Shown here: positions 23,004 through 35,130 of the stretch, piece after piece | How the letters are laid out: every line of letters begins with the position of its first letter | Position numbering within the stretch: the first letter of the stretch is position 1 | Assembly: GCF_050033475.1 (NCBI RefSeq) | Contig: NZ_CP188319.1 | Coordinates: 620,001-684,000, forward strand | Direction: 5' to 3' | Origin: Cetobacterium sp050033475 | Lineage (GTDB): Bacteria > Fusobacteriota > Fusobacteriia > Fusobacteriales > Fusobacteriaceae | DNA length: 64,000 nt | The notes under the pieces: generated by a model | Databases searched by the model: none | Seen by the model: only the letters and a program-made list of their open reading frames with translations | Told to the model about the DNA's origin: nothing | Program-made: the position numbers and the translations under genes

Positions 23004-23927
23004 TTAGAACATATCATAGTCCATTTTTATAGATAAATCTTTTAAAATACCCATTCCAGCTGTGGAATTTCCTTCTTTGTCAATGGCAGGTCCGAAAACA
23101 GCAATACCTATTTTTTTACTAGATAGTGGGCAAAGAATTCCTCCACCTACACCGGATTTTCCTGGAACACCTATATTATCTAGGAAGGCACCACTTTGAT
23201 CGTACATTCCGCAGGTAGCTATTAATCCAGTAACAATCTGAGCATATCTTTTAGGAATAACTCTTTCTCCAGTAGATAGAACTCCACCTCTGGCAAAGAA
23301 TCCAGCAATTTTAGCTAGGGAAATACAGGTTACATTGATGGAACATTGTTTGAAGTATACATCTAAGGTATCATTGACATCTGCTGGAAATACTCCCTGT
23401 CCTTTCATATAATAAGTAAGGGCTCTGTTGATGTCTCCTGTGGCCTTTTCACTTAAATAGGTTTCAGTGGCTAAATCTAAGGTATCATCTTCGGCAATCT
23501 TTTGCATAAAGGTAAGAATTCTATTGAATTTTTCTTCCTTATTGGCTCCTTTTATTAAGGATGTAGTCATAATTGCACCTGGATTGATATAGGGATTTCT
23601 TGGTAAGTGATCAGGTTCAGTTTCCAATTTAATTATGGAATTGAAGGCATCTCCTGAAGGTTCCTTGTGCATGTGTTTAAATACTTCTTCCTCACCGTTG
23701 TCTAGAAGAGCAAGGGCTAAAACTACAGTTTTAGATATACTTTCTATGGCAAATTTAACATTACAATCTCCAGAGGAAATTATAGTCCCATCTGGATTAA
23801 CAATAGCTGCTCCCAATTGATTTGGATTAACCTTAGCTAGCTCTGGGATATAGGTTGCAACGTGTCCCTGGGCAATAAGAGGTTTATTCTTTTCAATTGT
23901 TTGATCTAAAAACTCTCTTAATTCCAT
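23004..23927 (-). CDS. glsA: Glutaminase (serine-dependent beta-lactamase-fold)
   Basis: This 307-aa enzyme hydrolyses glutamine to glutamate and ammonia. The catalytic Ser-X-X-Lys is S63-I-S-K66, and the conserved motifs NPYINPGAI and GVPGKSGVGGGI are present. Its length equals that of the E. coli acid-resistance glutaminase YbaS. The ATG at 23927 has an AGGAGGCTTC ribosome site. Upstream on its strand is a hairpin with a T tract (23989-24015). Placement ahead of gadB and divergent from gadC supports a role in glutamine-dependent acid resistance: the ammonia neutralises protons and the glutamate feeds GadB. Confidence 0.95.
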   Translation of the reverse strand: MELREFLDQTIEKNKPLIAQGHVATYIPELAKVNPNQLGAAIVNPDGTIISSGDCNVKFAIESISKTVVLALALLDNGEEEVFKHMHKEPSGDAFNSIIKLETEPDHLPRNPYINPGAIMTTSLIKGANKEEKFNRILTFMQKIAEDDTLDLATETYLSEKATGDINRALTYYMKGQGVFPADVNDTLDVYFKQCSINVTCISLAKIAGFFARGGVLSTGERVIPKRYAQIVTGLIATCGMYDQSGAFLDNIGVPGKSGVGGGILCPLSSKKIGIAVFGPAIDKEGNSTAGMGILKDLSIKMDYDMF

Positions 23928-23981
23928 TTTGAAGCCTCCTAAAAATTTTTGTATTTTTACTCTGTTGAACTCTACAAAAAT

Positions 23982-24015
23982 TATAAAAAAAATCCTTTTA
24001 TTTTAAAAGGATTTT
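23982..24015 (-). terminator. Hairpin with T tract in the glsA-gadC intergenic region
   Basis: AAAATCCTTTT (23989-23999) and AAAAGGATTTT (24005-24015) form an 11-bp stem with a five-base loop. Read on the minus strand it is followed by eight T residues, ahead of glsA. It could be an attenuator in a glsA leader, or a barrier between the two divergent units. A TATAAT on the minus strand lies directly after the T run, so promoter overlap is the alternative. Confidence 0.5.
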
Positions 24016-24081
24016 CAAGGGTCCCAGGGTAATGTTAAACATAGAAACAAAATAAAATACTTGAATAGGAGGCGACCTAGA

Positions 24082-25659
24082 ATGGCCACCAGTAAGAATT
24101 TAACATTATTTGGATTCTTTACCATAACTGCATCAATGGTTATGGCTGTCTATGAATATCCTTCCTTTGCTACATCAGGATTTTCATTGTTGTTTTTCCT
24201 ATTATTTGGAGGTATTTTCTGGTTTATTCCAGTGGCACTTTGTGCTGCAGAAATGGCCACAATACCAGGTTGGGAAACTGGAGGAGTTTTCACATGGGTA
24301 TCTGAATCCCTAGGAGATAGATGGGGATTTGCTGCTATATTCTTCCAATTTTTCGAAATATCAGTTGGATATGTTCCTATGTTATATTTCATAACAGGAT
24401 CACTATCCTACCTATTTAACTGGCCTGGGGTAAATGAAAATCCCTATATAAAATTGGCAGCAATGCTAATAATATTCTGGTTATTGACTTTCTCCCAACT
24501 TGGAGGAACTAAATATACAGCCAGAATAGCTAGAATTGGATTTATTTTCGGTATTGTAATTCCAGCACTATTGCTTATAGTACTTGCAATTGCCTATGTG
24601 GCAGGGGGAAATCCTGTGCATATGGTTGTAAGTTGGGACGCATTCTTCCCAGATTTTACTAAGGTAAATTCCTTGGTTATATTGGTTTCATTTATCCTTA
24701 GTTATATGGGTGTTGAAGCATCTGCTTCCCATGCTAACGAAATGGCTAACCCTAAGAAACAATATCCATTGGCAATTTTATTCTTAGTATGTATAGCAAT
24801 TGTACTAAGTTCTGCAGGAGGATTATCAATAGCAGCGGTTATTCCCTATGATCAATTGAATTTAAGTTCTGGAGTTAACCAAACATTCCAAGCTTTAATA
24901 ACAAGATATGGAGCTGGATATGAATGGATAGTTAGGGTCATAGCAGCCTTTATAGGACTTGGTGTTTTGGCAGAAATCAGTTCTTGGATAGTAGGACCTT
25001 CAAGAGCAATATATGTTGCAGCTCAAAAGGGTATACTACCACCACTATTTAAAAAAGTTAATAAAAATGATGTACCAATTGCCTTGGTAATGTTCCAAGG
25101 AATAGTTGTTACAATTTGGATAATTGTATTAACCCTTGGAGGAGGAAGTGGAAATATGTCCTTTATGACTTCAATGTCCTTGACAGTTGTAATTTATTTA
25201 ATGACATATGTACTATTCTTCATAGGATATTTCCATTTGGTACTTCATAAACCTGATATAGATAAACAGGCAGCTTACCATATTCCTGGAGGAAGAGCTA
25301 TAAAATGCTTAATAGCTGCAGCGGGACTTTTAGTTTCAATATTTGCCTTTGTAATTTCCTTCTTCCCACCTTCAAATATTCCAGGGGGTCATGCAGGGGA
25401 ATACGAAACAATATTGACAGTTGGTTATTTGGTAGTTCTAGTACTTCCATTTATAATTTATGAATTTAGAGATAGAAGAAATAGTACACCTATAAACAAT
25501 GAACATATAACTTCAGAAAATGCTCCAGATGGGCATTTTATAACACATCCAAAGGCTAGGGCCAATGTAATAATAAAACCTCATCCAGATGATATTTTAC
25601 AACAGGATGATAACCCACAACCTAAGGACTCAGATAAAAATATAGATAATAATAAATAG
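24082..25659 (+). CDS. gadC: Glutamate:GABA antiporter
   Basis: This 525-aa APC-family inner-membrane antiporter exchanges external glutamate for internal GABA. The chosen ATG at 24082 gives MATSKNLTLFGFF, like E. coli GadC, and has AGGAGG nine bases upstream. The in-frame TTG at 24061 lies before that site and is unlikely to be used. Twelve membrane segments are expected. TASMVMAVYEYPSFATSGFS, GGTKYTARIA, SYMGVEASASHANEM and SSWIVGPSRAIYVAAQKG are conserved. The C-terminal plug that shuts the channel at neutral pH is recognisable (ENAPDGHFITHPKAR), and an Asp/Asn-rich tail follows it. It is divergent from glsA-gadB. Confidence 0.96.
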   Translation: MATSKNLTLFGFFTITASMVMAVYEYPSFATSGFSLLFFLLFGGIFWFIPVALCAAEMATIPGWETGGVFTWVSESLGDRWGFAAIFFQFFEISVGYVPMLYFITGSLSYLFNWPGVNENPYIKLAAMLIIFWLLTFSQLGGTKYTARIARIGFIFGIVIPALLLIVLAIAYVAGGNPVHMVVSWDAFFPDFTKVNSLVILVSFILSYMGVEASASHANEMANPKKQYPLAILFLVCIAIVLSSAGGLSIAAVIPYDQLNLSSGVNQTFQALITRYGAGYEWIVRVIAAFIGLGVLAEISSWIVGPSRAIYVAAQKGILPPLFKKVNKNDVPIALVMFQGIVVTIWIIVLTLGGGSGNMSFMTSMSLTVVIYLMTYVLFFIGYFHLVLHKPDIDKQAAYHIPGGRAIKCLIAAAGLLVSIFAFVISFFPPSNIPGGHAGEYETILTVGYLVVLVLPFIIYEFRDRRNSTPINNEHITSENAPDGHFITHPKARANVIIKPHPDDILQQDDNPQPKDSDKNIDNNK

Positions 25660-25665
25660 TTTAAG

Positions 25666-25730
25666 AAATGGAGAGATTCTAGAGAAGATCTAGGTCTCTC
25701 CATTTATTTATTTATTTATTTATTTATTTT
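25666..25730. terminator. Terminator between gadC and the thioredoxin-like gene
   Basis: A long stem (AAATGGAGAGA with TCTCTCCATTT, and an inner CTAG pairing) is followed by a T-rich tail made of TTTA repeats. It lies between two convergent genes and probably serves both. Confidence 0.8.
25703..25726. repeat. (TTTA)6 microsatellite
   Basis: Six perfect TTTA units lie in the terminator tail and cover the stop codon of the minus-strand gene. Every frame of this repeat contains TAA on the minus strand, so slippage would change the last residues very little. Confidence 0.9.
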
Positions 25731-26163
25731 CAAAGGGGTATTCTCTCACATGGATATTTTTAAGAATTCCCTTTTCTATATAAAAGGTAGTGGGAACCTT
25801 TTTAACCTTGAATTTAGTGGCAAGGGATTTATCTCTGTCATAGTAGAAGGGAAAGGAATAATTATTAGTACTTATATATTCCTCCACTATTTGTGAAGTA
25901 TCTCCTCTATGGGGACCATAGATAACTAAAAGATCTATCTGGGAAGAATTTTTAATATTGGTTTCATAGTATTGCTGAAGTTTAATTTTTTCACCTATAC
26001 AAAGGGAGCACCAGGTGGTGGAGAAATTCAAATAGACCTTGGATTTTTTAACTCCCAGGGAGGAGAGGATCTCAGGGGAAATTTTATCTCCAATTTTATA
26101 GGAAAATGTCTGGGTAAAATTCATAAGTAGGAAAAATAAAAAGAGAATATTTTTAAAATTCAT
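25720..26163 (-). CDS. Thioredoxin-fold thiol-disulfide protein (TlpA/ResA-like), exported
   Basis: The start is set at the ATG at 26163, which has GGAGGTTCT just upstream. A longer frame upstream lacks a ribosome site and would bury the signal peptide. Residues 1-21 are a signal peptide (NILFLFFLLMNF). The 147-aa protein has the redox motif W51-C-S-L-C55 and the cis-proline loop KVPTTFYI. Its size and motif suit a periplasmic TlpA/ResA-like reductase. It stands alone between gadC and the rRNA operon, and no partner such as CcdA is visible. The substrate is unknown. Confidence 0.8.
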   Translation of the reverse strand: MNFKNILFLFFLLMNFTQTFSYKIGDKISPEILSSLGVKKSKVYLNFSTTWCSLCIGEKIKLQQYYETNIKNSSQIDLLVIYGPHRGDTSQIVEEYISTNNYSFPFYYDRDKSLATKFKVKKVPTTFYIEKGILKNIHVREYPFENK

Positions 26164-26291
26164 AGAACCTCCAAAAAAATAATGGTAAAAAAAATATTCT
26201 TTTGAAAAAATAAATTCCTTTATTTCCAAGGGATTAGAAGAAAAATATTGTTATTTTAGGAAAAAATAAGAATAAAAAGAAAAAAACTTTG

Positions 26292-26320
26292 TTGACAGAA
26301 AATAATAGTTGTGATAAGAT
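26292..26320 (+). promoter_or_regulatory. rRNA operon promoter, copy 2
   Basis: TTGACA (26292-26297) stands 17 bp before TAAGAT (26315-26320). The geometry is the same as in copy 1, although the flanking bases differ. The shared operon sequence begins about 30 bp downstream. Confidence 0.8.
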
Positions 26321-26368
26321 AATCTATGTCAGCGGGAAACGGTGACGAACACGAAGGACATTAACAAC

Positions 26369-26381
26369 AGAATAGATAAGA
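26369..26381 (+). other. 16S processing stem, 5' arm (operon 2)
   Basis: Exactly complementary to 27959-27971 after the 16S gene, as in operon 1. Confidence 0.7.
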
Positions 26382-26429
26382 TAGTCAATTAGTTATGCAT
26401 TAACAACATAACGGTGTAAATAAAAATTT

Positions 26430-27945
<1,516 letters not shown>

Positions 27946-28005
27946 AAGGAGACACTAGTCTTATCTATTCTATTGATGATGTTCTTCATCATCATTTGGA
28001 CATTG

Positions 28006-28020
28006 GAAACTATATAGTAG
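28006..28020 (+). other. 23S processing stem, 5' arm (operon 2)
   Basis: Exactly complementary to 31018-31032 after the 23S gene. The 16S-23S spacer again holds no tRNA. Confidence 0.75.
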
Positions 28021-28097
28021 ATATTGAGAGATACAATAAATCAACTAATAAACTCTAGTTTTAGAGATTGTTAGTCTGTCAAAATAAAAGAAACATA

Positions 28098-31012
<2,915 letters not shown>

Positions 31013-31057
31013 AAATACTACTATATAGTTTCAAGTGTTCAAAACATTTGAATAATG

Positions 31058-31173
31058 ATTGGCAACAATGGCTACGAGGGTACACCCAGTAACATACCGA
31101 ACCTGGAAGTTAAGCTCGTAAACGTCGAAAGTACTTGGGGGGCAGCCCCCTGGGAGGATAGAAAGTTGCCAAT
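31058..31173 (+). rRNA. rrf: 5S ribosomal RNA, copy 2
   Basis: Same as copy 1. It is followed by seven T residues that begin a long A/T hairpin (31174-31207). Confidence 0.93.
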
Positions 31174-31207
31174 CTTTTTTTATATTTTTTGTAAAATATA
31201 GAAAAAG
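31174..31207 (+). other. Long A/U hairpin between 5S and the LtaS-like gene
   Basis: Bases 31174-31188 pair with 31193-31207 over 15 positions (one G-T) around the loop TTGT. It starts in the post-5S T run and ends about 9 bases before the GGAG of the next gene. It may be part of the rRNA terminator or a leader structure affecting translation. Confidence 0.5.
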
Positions 31208-31231
31208 AACAAAGAGAATAGGAGAAAAAAT

Positions 31232-33187
31232 ATGCTAAGAGTGATGATTACCATTTATCTTTCCTTAATGGTTCTAATGACTATTTTAAGAGGAATATTT
31301 TGTTATGGTCTAGAAGTGACAAAGCAAGGAATTCCAGGAGCAATTATATTTAAAAGCTTTAGAATAGGATGGATATTTGACAACAGTGTAGCTTCTTACT
31401 TTTTAGTGGGTACAATGGTATTTTACGGACTTCGTGAAATATTCAAAAGAGGAAGACTGGGATGGTTTTTTAAATTTTTAATGTACTGTTACCTATGGAT
31501 ATTTTCAGGAATTATTTTTATAGTTGGAGCACTGGATATACCATACTTTAAGGAATTTAACTTCCATATGAGTTCTTCAATTTTAGACTATATAGATCAT
31601 ATGGATGAAATTGTGGATACGGCAGTGGCCCAAGGTGGAGTGGTAGGATATTTAATTTTAGGAATTATAATGACAATTATTTTCATGGTAATCACATGGA
31701 AAAAAATTAGAATTGTGGAATCGGAAAAAAGTGATAGAATATTCAGGGATAATTTTCAAAGCTTTATAGTTGAACCTTTAAAGTATTTAGTTTTATTGAC
31801 TCTATGTGTTTTTGGAGCCAGGGGAGGATTCTCCCAGGGAACTTTAAATTGGGGTAGAGGAATATTTTCAAAGTACAATTATGCAAATCAAATGAGTATG
31901 AACCCTGTATTTACCCTTGGAAAAAGCTTAGACCTCTATAGAAAGGAACATAGCCGTGGAAAGGGACATTTTAGCTATACAATGACTCCTGAGGAAATGA
32001 AGGAAAATATCAGAGAGTATATTGGAGATAGTACAGATAAATTTATATCGGATAAAAATCCTGTGCTTAGAATGGTTGAAACAGGAAAACCTGAGAAGAA
32101 AATGAATGTGGTTGTGGTATTGATGGAAAGTTTCATGGGAGCCAATGTGGGAGCCCTTGGAGGAGAACCAGATTTAACACCTAATTATAATAAACTTTCC
32201 AAGGAAGGAATATTCTTTAGAAATATGTATTCCAATGGAAATAGATCCAATAGGGGAATTGTCACAGTGTTAACTGGATTCCCATCTTCCTATGGAAAAT
32301 CAATAATTAAAAAGAGCAATGGAATTAGACCCTTTGTTTCTCTACCATTTATGCTAAAGGAGAGAGGATATTCCACATCCTTTATCTATGGGGGAGATAT
32401 TGAGTTTGATAATATGAGAGGATTCTTAAAAACCAACGGTGTGGATACAATCATAGGTAAGGATGACTTCCCAGAGAGTGAAAGAAATATCACATGGGGA
32501 GTAAATGATGAGAATATGTTTAAAAGAGCAGAGAAATACATGGATGGGTTAAAGAGTCCATTCTTTGTGGAAATGTTTACTCTAAGTAACCATGCTCCCT
32601 TTGATATAGACCCTAAGTACAATTACTACAAGGAAAAGGATGGAGAATACTATAAGAGATGGAATGGATTTAGATATGCAGACCATGCTCTGGGTGAGTT
32701 TATAAGAAATGTTAAGGATAAGCCTTGGGCTCAAAATACTCTTTTCATTTTTGTGGCTGACCATGGACAAAATCTTGGGGGAAAGGCTGAAATAGACTAT
32801 AGAAAGTTTATGAACCCAGTTCTATTCTACACCCCTGGGGGACAATTAAAACCTGGAGATGTGGATAAGTTAGGTTCTCAGATGGATATAATTCCTACTC
32901 TAATGGGAATCCTTGGGGGGAACTATGAAAGTTCTGCCTGGGGAAAGGATCTATTGAATACAGATAATAACCATGACTACGCCTATGTGGTAGATGGGGA
33001 TCTATTTGGAATAATAGATAAGGATAATATCTATATAGATGGAACTAATTTTAAGGGAATAATTAGGAATAAGAAAACCAATGAAATTATAGATAATTCA
33101 GAACTGAAGGCTAAATATGATAAGATGGCAAGAACATATTTAGAGCTGAATATAAAGCAGGAAACAGATGGAAGTTTTGGGAAATAA
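31232..33187 (+). CDS. LtaS/OpgB-like membrane phosphoglycerol transferase-family enzyme (sulfatase fold)
   Basis: This 651-aa protein has about five N-terminal membrane segments (within residues 1-215) and an extracytoplasmic alkaline-phosphatase/sulfatase-fold domain from ~290. Metal-site motifs are VVVVLMESFMGAN (Glu), GNRSNRGIVTVLTGFP and FVADHGQN (Asp-His); SNHAPFDI is also typical. The usual nucleophile threonine of LtaS appears as serine in the NRSNRG motif. In this family such enzymes transfer phosphoglycerol or phosphoethanolamine to membrane glycans or LPS. Given the LPS genes downstream, LPS or periplasmic glucan decoration is likely, but the donor and acceptor are inferred. The ATG at 31232 follows AGGAGAA. 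Confidence 0.8.
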   Translation: MLRVMITIYLSLMVLMTILRGIFCYGLEVTKQGIPGAIIFKSFRIGWIFDNSVASYFLVGTMVFYGLREIFKRGRLGWFFKFLMYCYLWIFSGIIFIVGALDIPYFKEFNFHMSSSILDYIDHMDEIVDTAVAQGGVVGYLILGIIMTIIFMVITWKKIRIVESEKSDRIFRDNFQSFIVEPLKYLVLLTLCVFGARGGFSQGTLNWGRGIFSKYNYANQMSMNPVFTLGKSLDLYRKEHSRGKGHFSYTMTPEEMKENIREYIGDSTDKFISDKNPVLRMVETGKPEKKMNVVVVLMESFMGANVGALGGEPDLTPNYNKLSKEGIFFRNMYSNGNRSNRGIVTVLTGFPSSYGKSIIKKSNGIRPFVSLPFMLKERGYSTSFIYGGDIEFDNMRGFLKTNGVDTIIGKDDFPESERNITWGVNDENMFKRAEKYMDGLKSPFFVEMFTLSNHAPFDIDPKYNYYKEKDGEYYKRWNGFRYADHALGEFIRNVKDKPWAQNTLFIFVADHGQNLGGKAEIDYRKFMNPVLFYTPGGQLKPGDVDKLGSQMDIIPTLMGILGGNYESSAWGKDLLNTDNNHDYAYVVDGDLFGIIDKDNIYIDGTNFKGIIRNKKTNEIIDNSELKAKYDKMARTYLELNIKQETDGSFGK

Positions 33188-33211
33188 AAAAAGACCTCAG
33201 GGTCTTTTTTT
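33188..33211. terminator. Bidirectional terminator between the LtaS-like gene and neuA
   Basis: AAAAGACC/GGTCTTTT form an 8-bp stem with a four-base loop and a T run on the plus strand. An A-rich left flank serves the convergent minus-strand gene. Confidence 0.8.
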
Positions 33212-33212
33212 A

Positions 33213-33935
33213 TTATTTCATAAGTCTTGCAATCTCTTTTCTCTCTTCCTCTAGATAGTATTCTACAATTTTAATATCTAGGTAGGTATCTATATCTGTG
33301 GTATATTTTTTTTCCATGATATAGGAAAGTTTACCATCGTTGGGACTGGTGTTAAGATTGAAATTTTCATCTAATTTCATAATATATATGGCTCCATCTA
33401 CCCTATAAACCGAAGGAAAATCTTGTCTTCTGACAGAACTGGGAAGAGGAAGAAGATTTTCTAGCTCACCATTGTCTTTTATTTTTCTCATTAGAATTGG
33501 ATGATCATGAACTTCAGAAACACTTACAAGGTCATGGAAATCACTTTCTAAAAGCTTTTCAATGGCCTCATCCACATGGAATGTTTTCCTAAGGGGAACT
33601 GTAGGTTGAAGAAGAACAAGATAGTCATAGGTTTCTCCCAGTTCCTTCAATTTATTTACAGTATATACTAGGGAATCTATGGTTTTAGAACCATCCCGAG
33701 CCAATTCCTCAGGTCTAAGGAAGGGAACTTCTCCACCGAAACTTTTAGCAACCCTTGCAATTTCCCTGTCATCGGTGGAAACAAAAACCTTATCAATATA
33801 TTTAGAATCAAGTCCACAGTGGATGGAATATGCTATTAAAGGTTTTCCACAGACTTCAATAATATTTTTCTTAGGAACTCCCTTACTTCCACCTCTAGCA
33901 GGGATAATGGCCAATATTTTTTTATCTTTATACAT
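33213..33935 (-). CDS. neuA: CMP-sialic-acid-family synthetase (acylneuraminate cytidylyltransferase)
   Basis: This 240-aa cytosolic enzyme activates a nonulosonic acid (sialic, legionaminic or pseudaminic) with CTP. The signature IIPARGGSKGVPKKNI (residues ~9-24) binds the nucleotide. LRPEELARDG, LLQPTVPLR, RRQDFPSVYRVDGAIYI and DIDTYLDI are also family hallmarks. The ATG at 33935 follows AGAGGATATT. No neuB or neuC synthase is in the window, so which sugar is activated is open. Two GT52 sialyltransferase-like genes lie 7-9 kb downstream and could use the product. It faces away from the LPS cluster. Confidence 0.9.
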   Translation of the reverse strand: MYKDKKILAIIPARGGSKGVPKKNIIEVCGKPLIAYSIHCGLDSKYIDKVFVSTDDREIARVAKSFGGEVPFLRPEELARDGSKTIDSLVYTVNKLKELGETYDYLVLLQPTVPLRKTFHVDEAIEKLLESDFHDLVSVSEVHDHPILMRKIKDNGELENLLPLPSSVRRQDFPSVYRVDGAIYIMKLDENFNLNTSPNDGKLSYIMEKKYTTDIDTYLDIKIVEYYLEEERKEIARLMK

Positions 33936-34005
33936 AAATATCCTCTTTTCTAACTATGATTACAAATAATTTAGAGTATTTTTTTTAAACTGTCAAATAA
34001 AATTC

Positions 34006-34034
34006 TAAACAATTGTTTTTATTTAATATATAAT
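34006..34034 (+). promoter_or_regulatory. Candidate promoter of the LPS core cluster
   Basis: TAAACA (34006-34011) stands 17 bp before a perfect TATAAT (34029-34034), about 40 bp upstream of the GT9 start, in the divergent neuA-GT9 intergenic region. Confidence 0.5.
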
Positions 34035-34073
34035 GTAAAAGATAATGATAAAAAACATGGAAAAGGAGAATCT

Positions 34074-35129
34074 ATGAAGAAAATATTAGTGGTTAGATTT
34101 AAACAAATTGGAGATGCAATTCTCTCTTCGGTAATATGTAGTGCTTTAAAAGAAACATATCCTGATTCAGAAATAGACTATGTGGTTTATGACTATGTGG
34201 CCCCATTATTTTTCAATCAACCTCATATAGATAATGTAATATCAATAAGTGAAGAGGAAAGAAAAAATCCTTTGAAATATATAAAAAAAGTATGGAATGT
34301 AACAAGAAAAAAATATGATATAGTTATTGATATAATGTCTACACCAAAGAGTGAAGTTTTTACACTGTTTTCAATGGGAGCTGAATTCAGAATAGGAAGA
34401 GAAAAAAAATGGAGAGGTTATACATATACTCATAGTATCCCAGAACCTTCAGATGAATTGGATAAAAGAGAAAAGTTTTTAGAGATGTTAAGACCTTTGG
34501 AAAAGACAGGAGTAAAGGTTAGTTTCAATAGTAACTACTACTTAAAAATATCAGAGGAAGAGAAAAATACTTTGAGAGAAAGAATGAAAGAATGTGGAGT
34601 TGATTTTAATAAAATAATTTTTGCCTTTGCAATTAATTCTAGAAGAGCTGGAAAAATATATCCTTTAGATTTAATGATGGAAGTTATTAAAAAATGTCTA
34701 AAGGAATATGATTGTGAAATTATATTTTATTATTCTCCATCGGAAAAGGAATATGCTAAAAAAACCCATGAATTATTAGGAAATGATTCAAGAATTTTTA
34801 CAAATATTGAAACAGATTCCATAAGAGAATTGGCAGCTTTACTATGTAATTGTGATATGTTTATAGGAAATGAAGGGGGACCAAGACATTTATCAGAGGC
34901 TTTAGGAACTCCAAGTTTTTCAATTTTTAATCCAGGAGCTAATAAAAAGAATTGGTTAACAAAGGGAAGTAAATGTCATAAGGCAATAGAATTTAATGAT
35001 TTGGATATGGATGGAACAAATATGACCTATGAGGAAAAATACAGAGCAATTAAACCAGAGATGATTTTAGCTGGAGTAAGGGATATTATGGAAAACTGTG
35101 TACTTCCTAATAAAAAAATGGAGAGATAA
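34074..35129 (+). CDS. Glycosyltransferase family 9 (heptosyltransferase-like)
   Basis: This 351-aa enzyme has the GT-B fold of the ADP-heptose:LPS heptosyltransferases. The N-terminus ILVVRFKQIGDAILSSVICSALKETYPDSEID and the donor-site motif FIGNEGGPRHLSEALGTPSFSIFNPG are typical; the usual D/H in the GP[T/R]HLA region is conserved. It would add heptose to the inner LPS core at the cytoplasmic face. The ATG at 34074 has AAAGGAGAA. It is first in a tight run of LPS genes, and the next gene starts one base after its stop. Confidence 0.88.
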   Translation: MKKILVVRFKQIGDAILSSVICSALKETYPDSEIDYVVYDYVAPLFFNQPHIDNVISISEEERKNPLKYIKKVWNVTRKKYDIVIDIMSTPKSEVFTLFSMGAEFRIGREKKWRGYTYTHSIPEPSDELDKREKFLEMLRPLEKTGVKVSFNSNYYLKISEEEKNTLRERMKECGVDFNKIIFAFAINSRRAGKIYPLDLMMEVIKKCLKEYDCEIIFYYSPSEKEYAKKTHELLGNDSRIFTNIETDSIRELAALLCNCDMFIGNEGGPRHLSEALGTPSFSIFNPGANKKNWLTKGSKCHKAIEFNDLDMDGTNMTYEEKYRAIKPEMILAGVRDIMENCVLPNKKMER

Positions 35130-35130
35130 A

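Noticed and set aside
25703..25726. (TTTA)6 as a phase-variation switch
   Set aside because: It lies at the 3' end of a gene and in terminator sequence, and all three minus-strand frames contain TAA. Slippage would therefore not switch a protein on or off.
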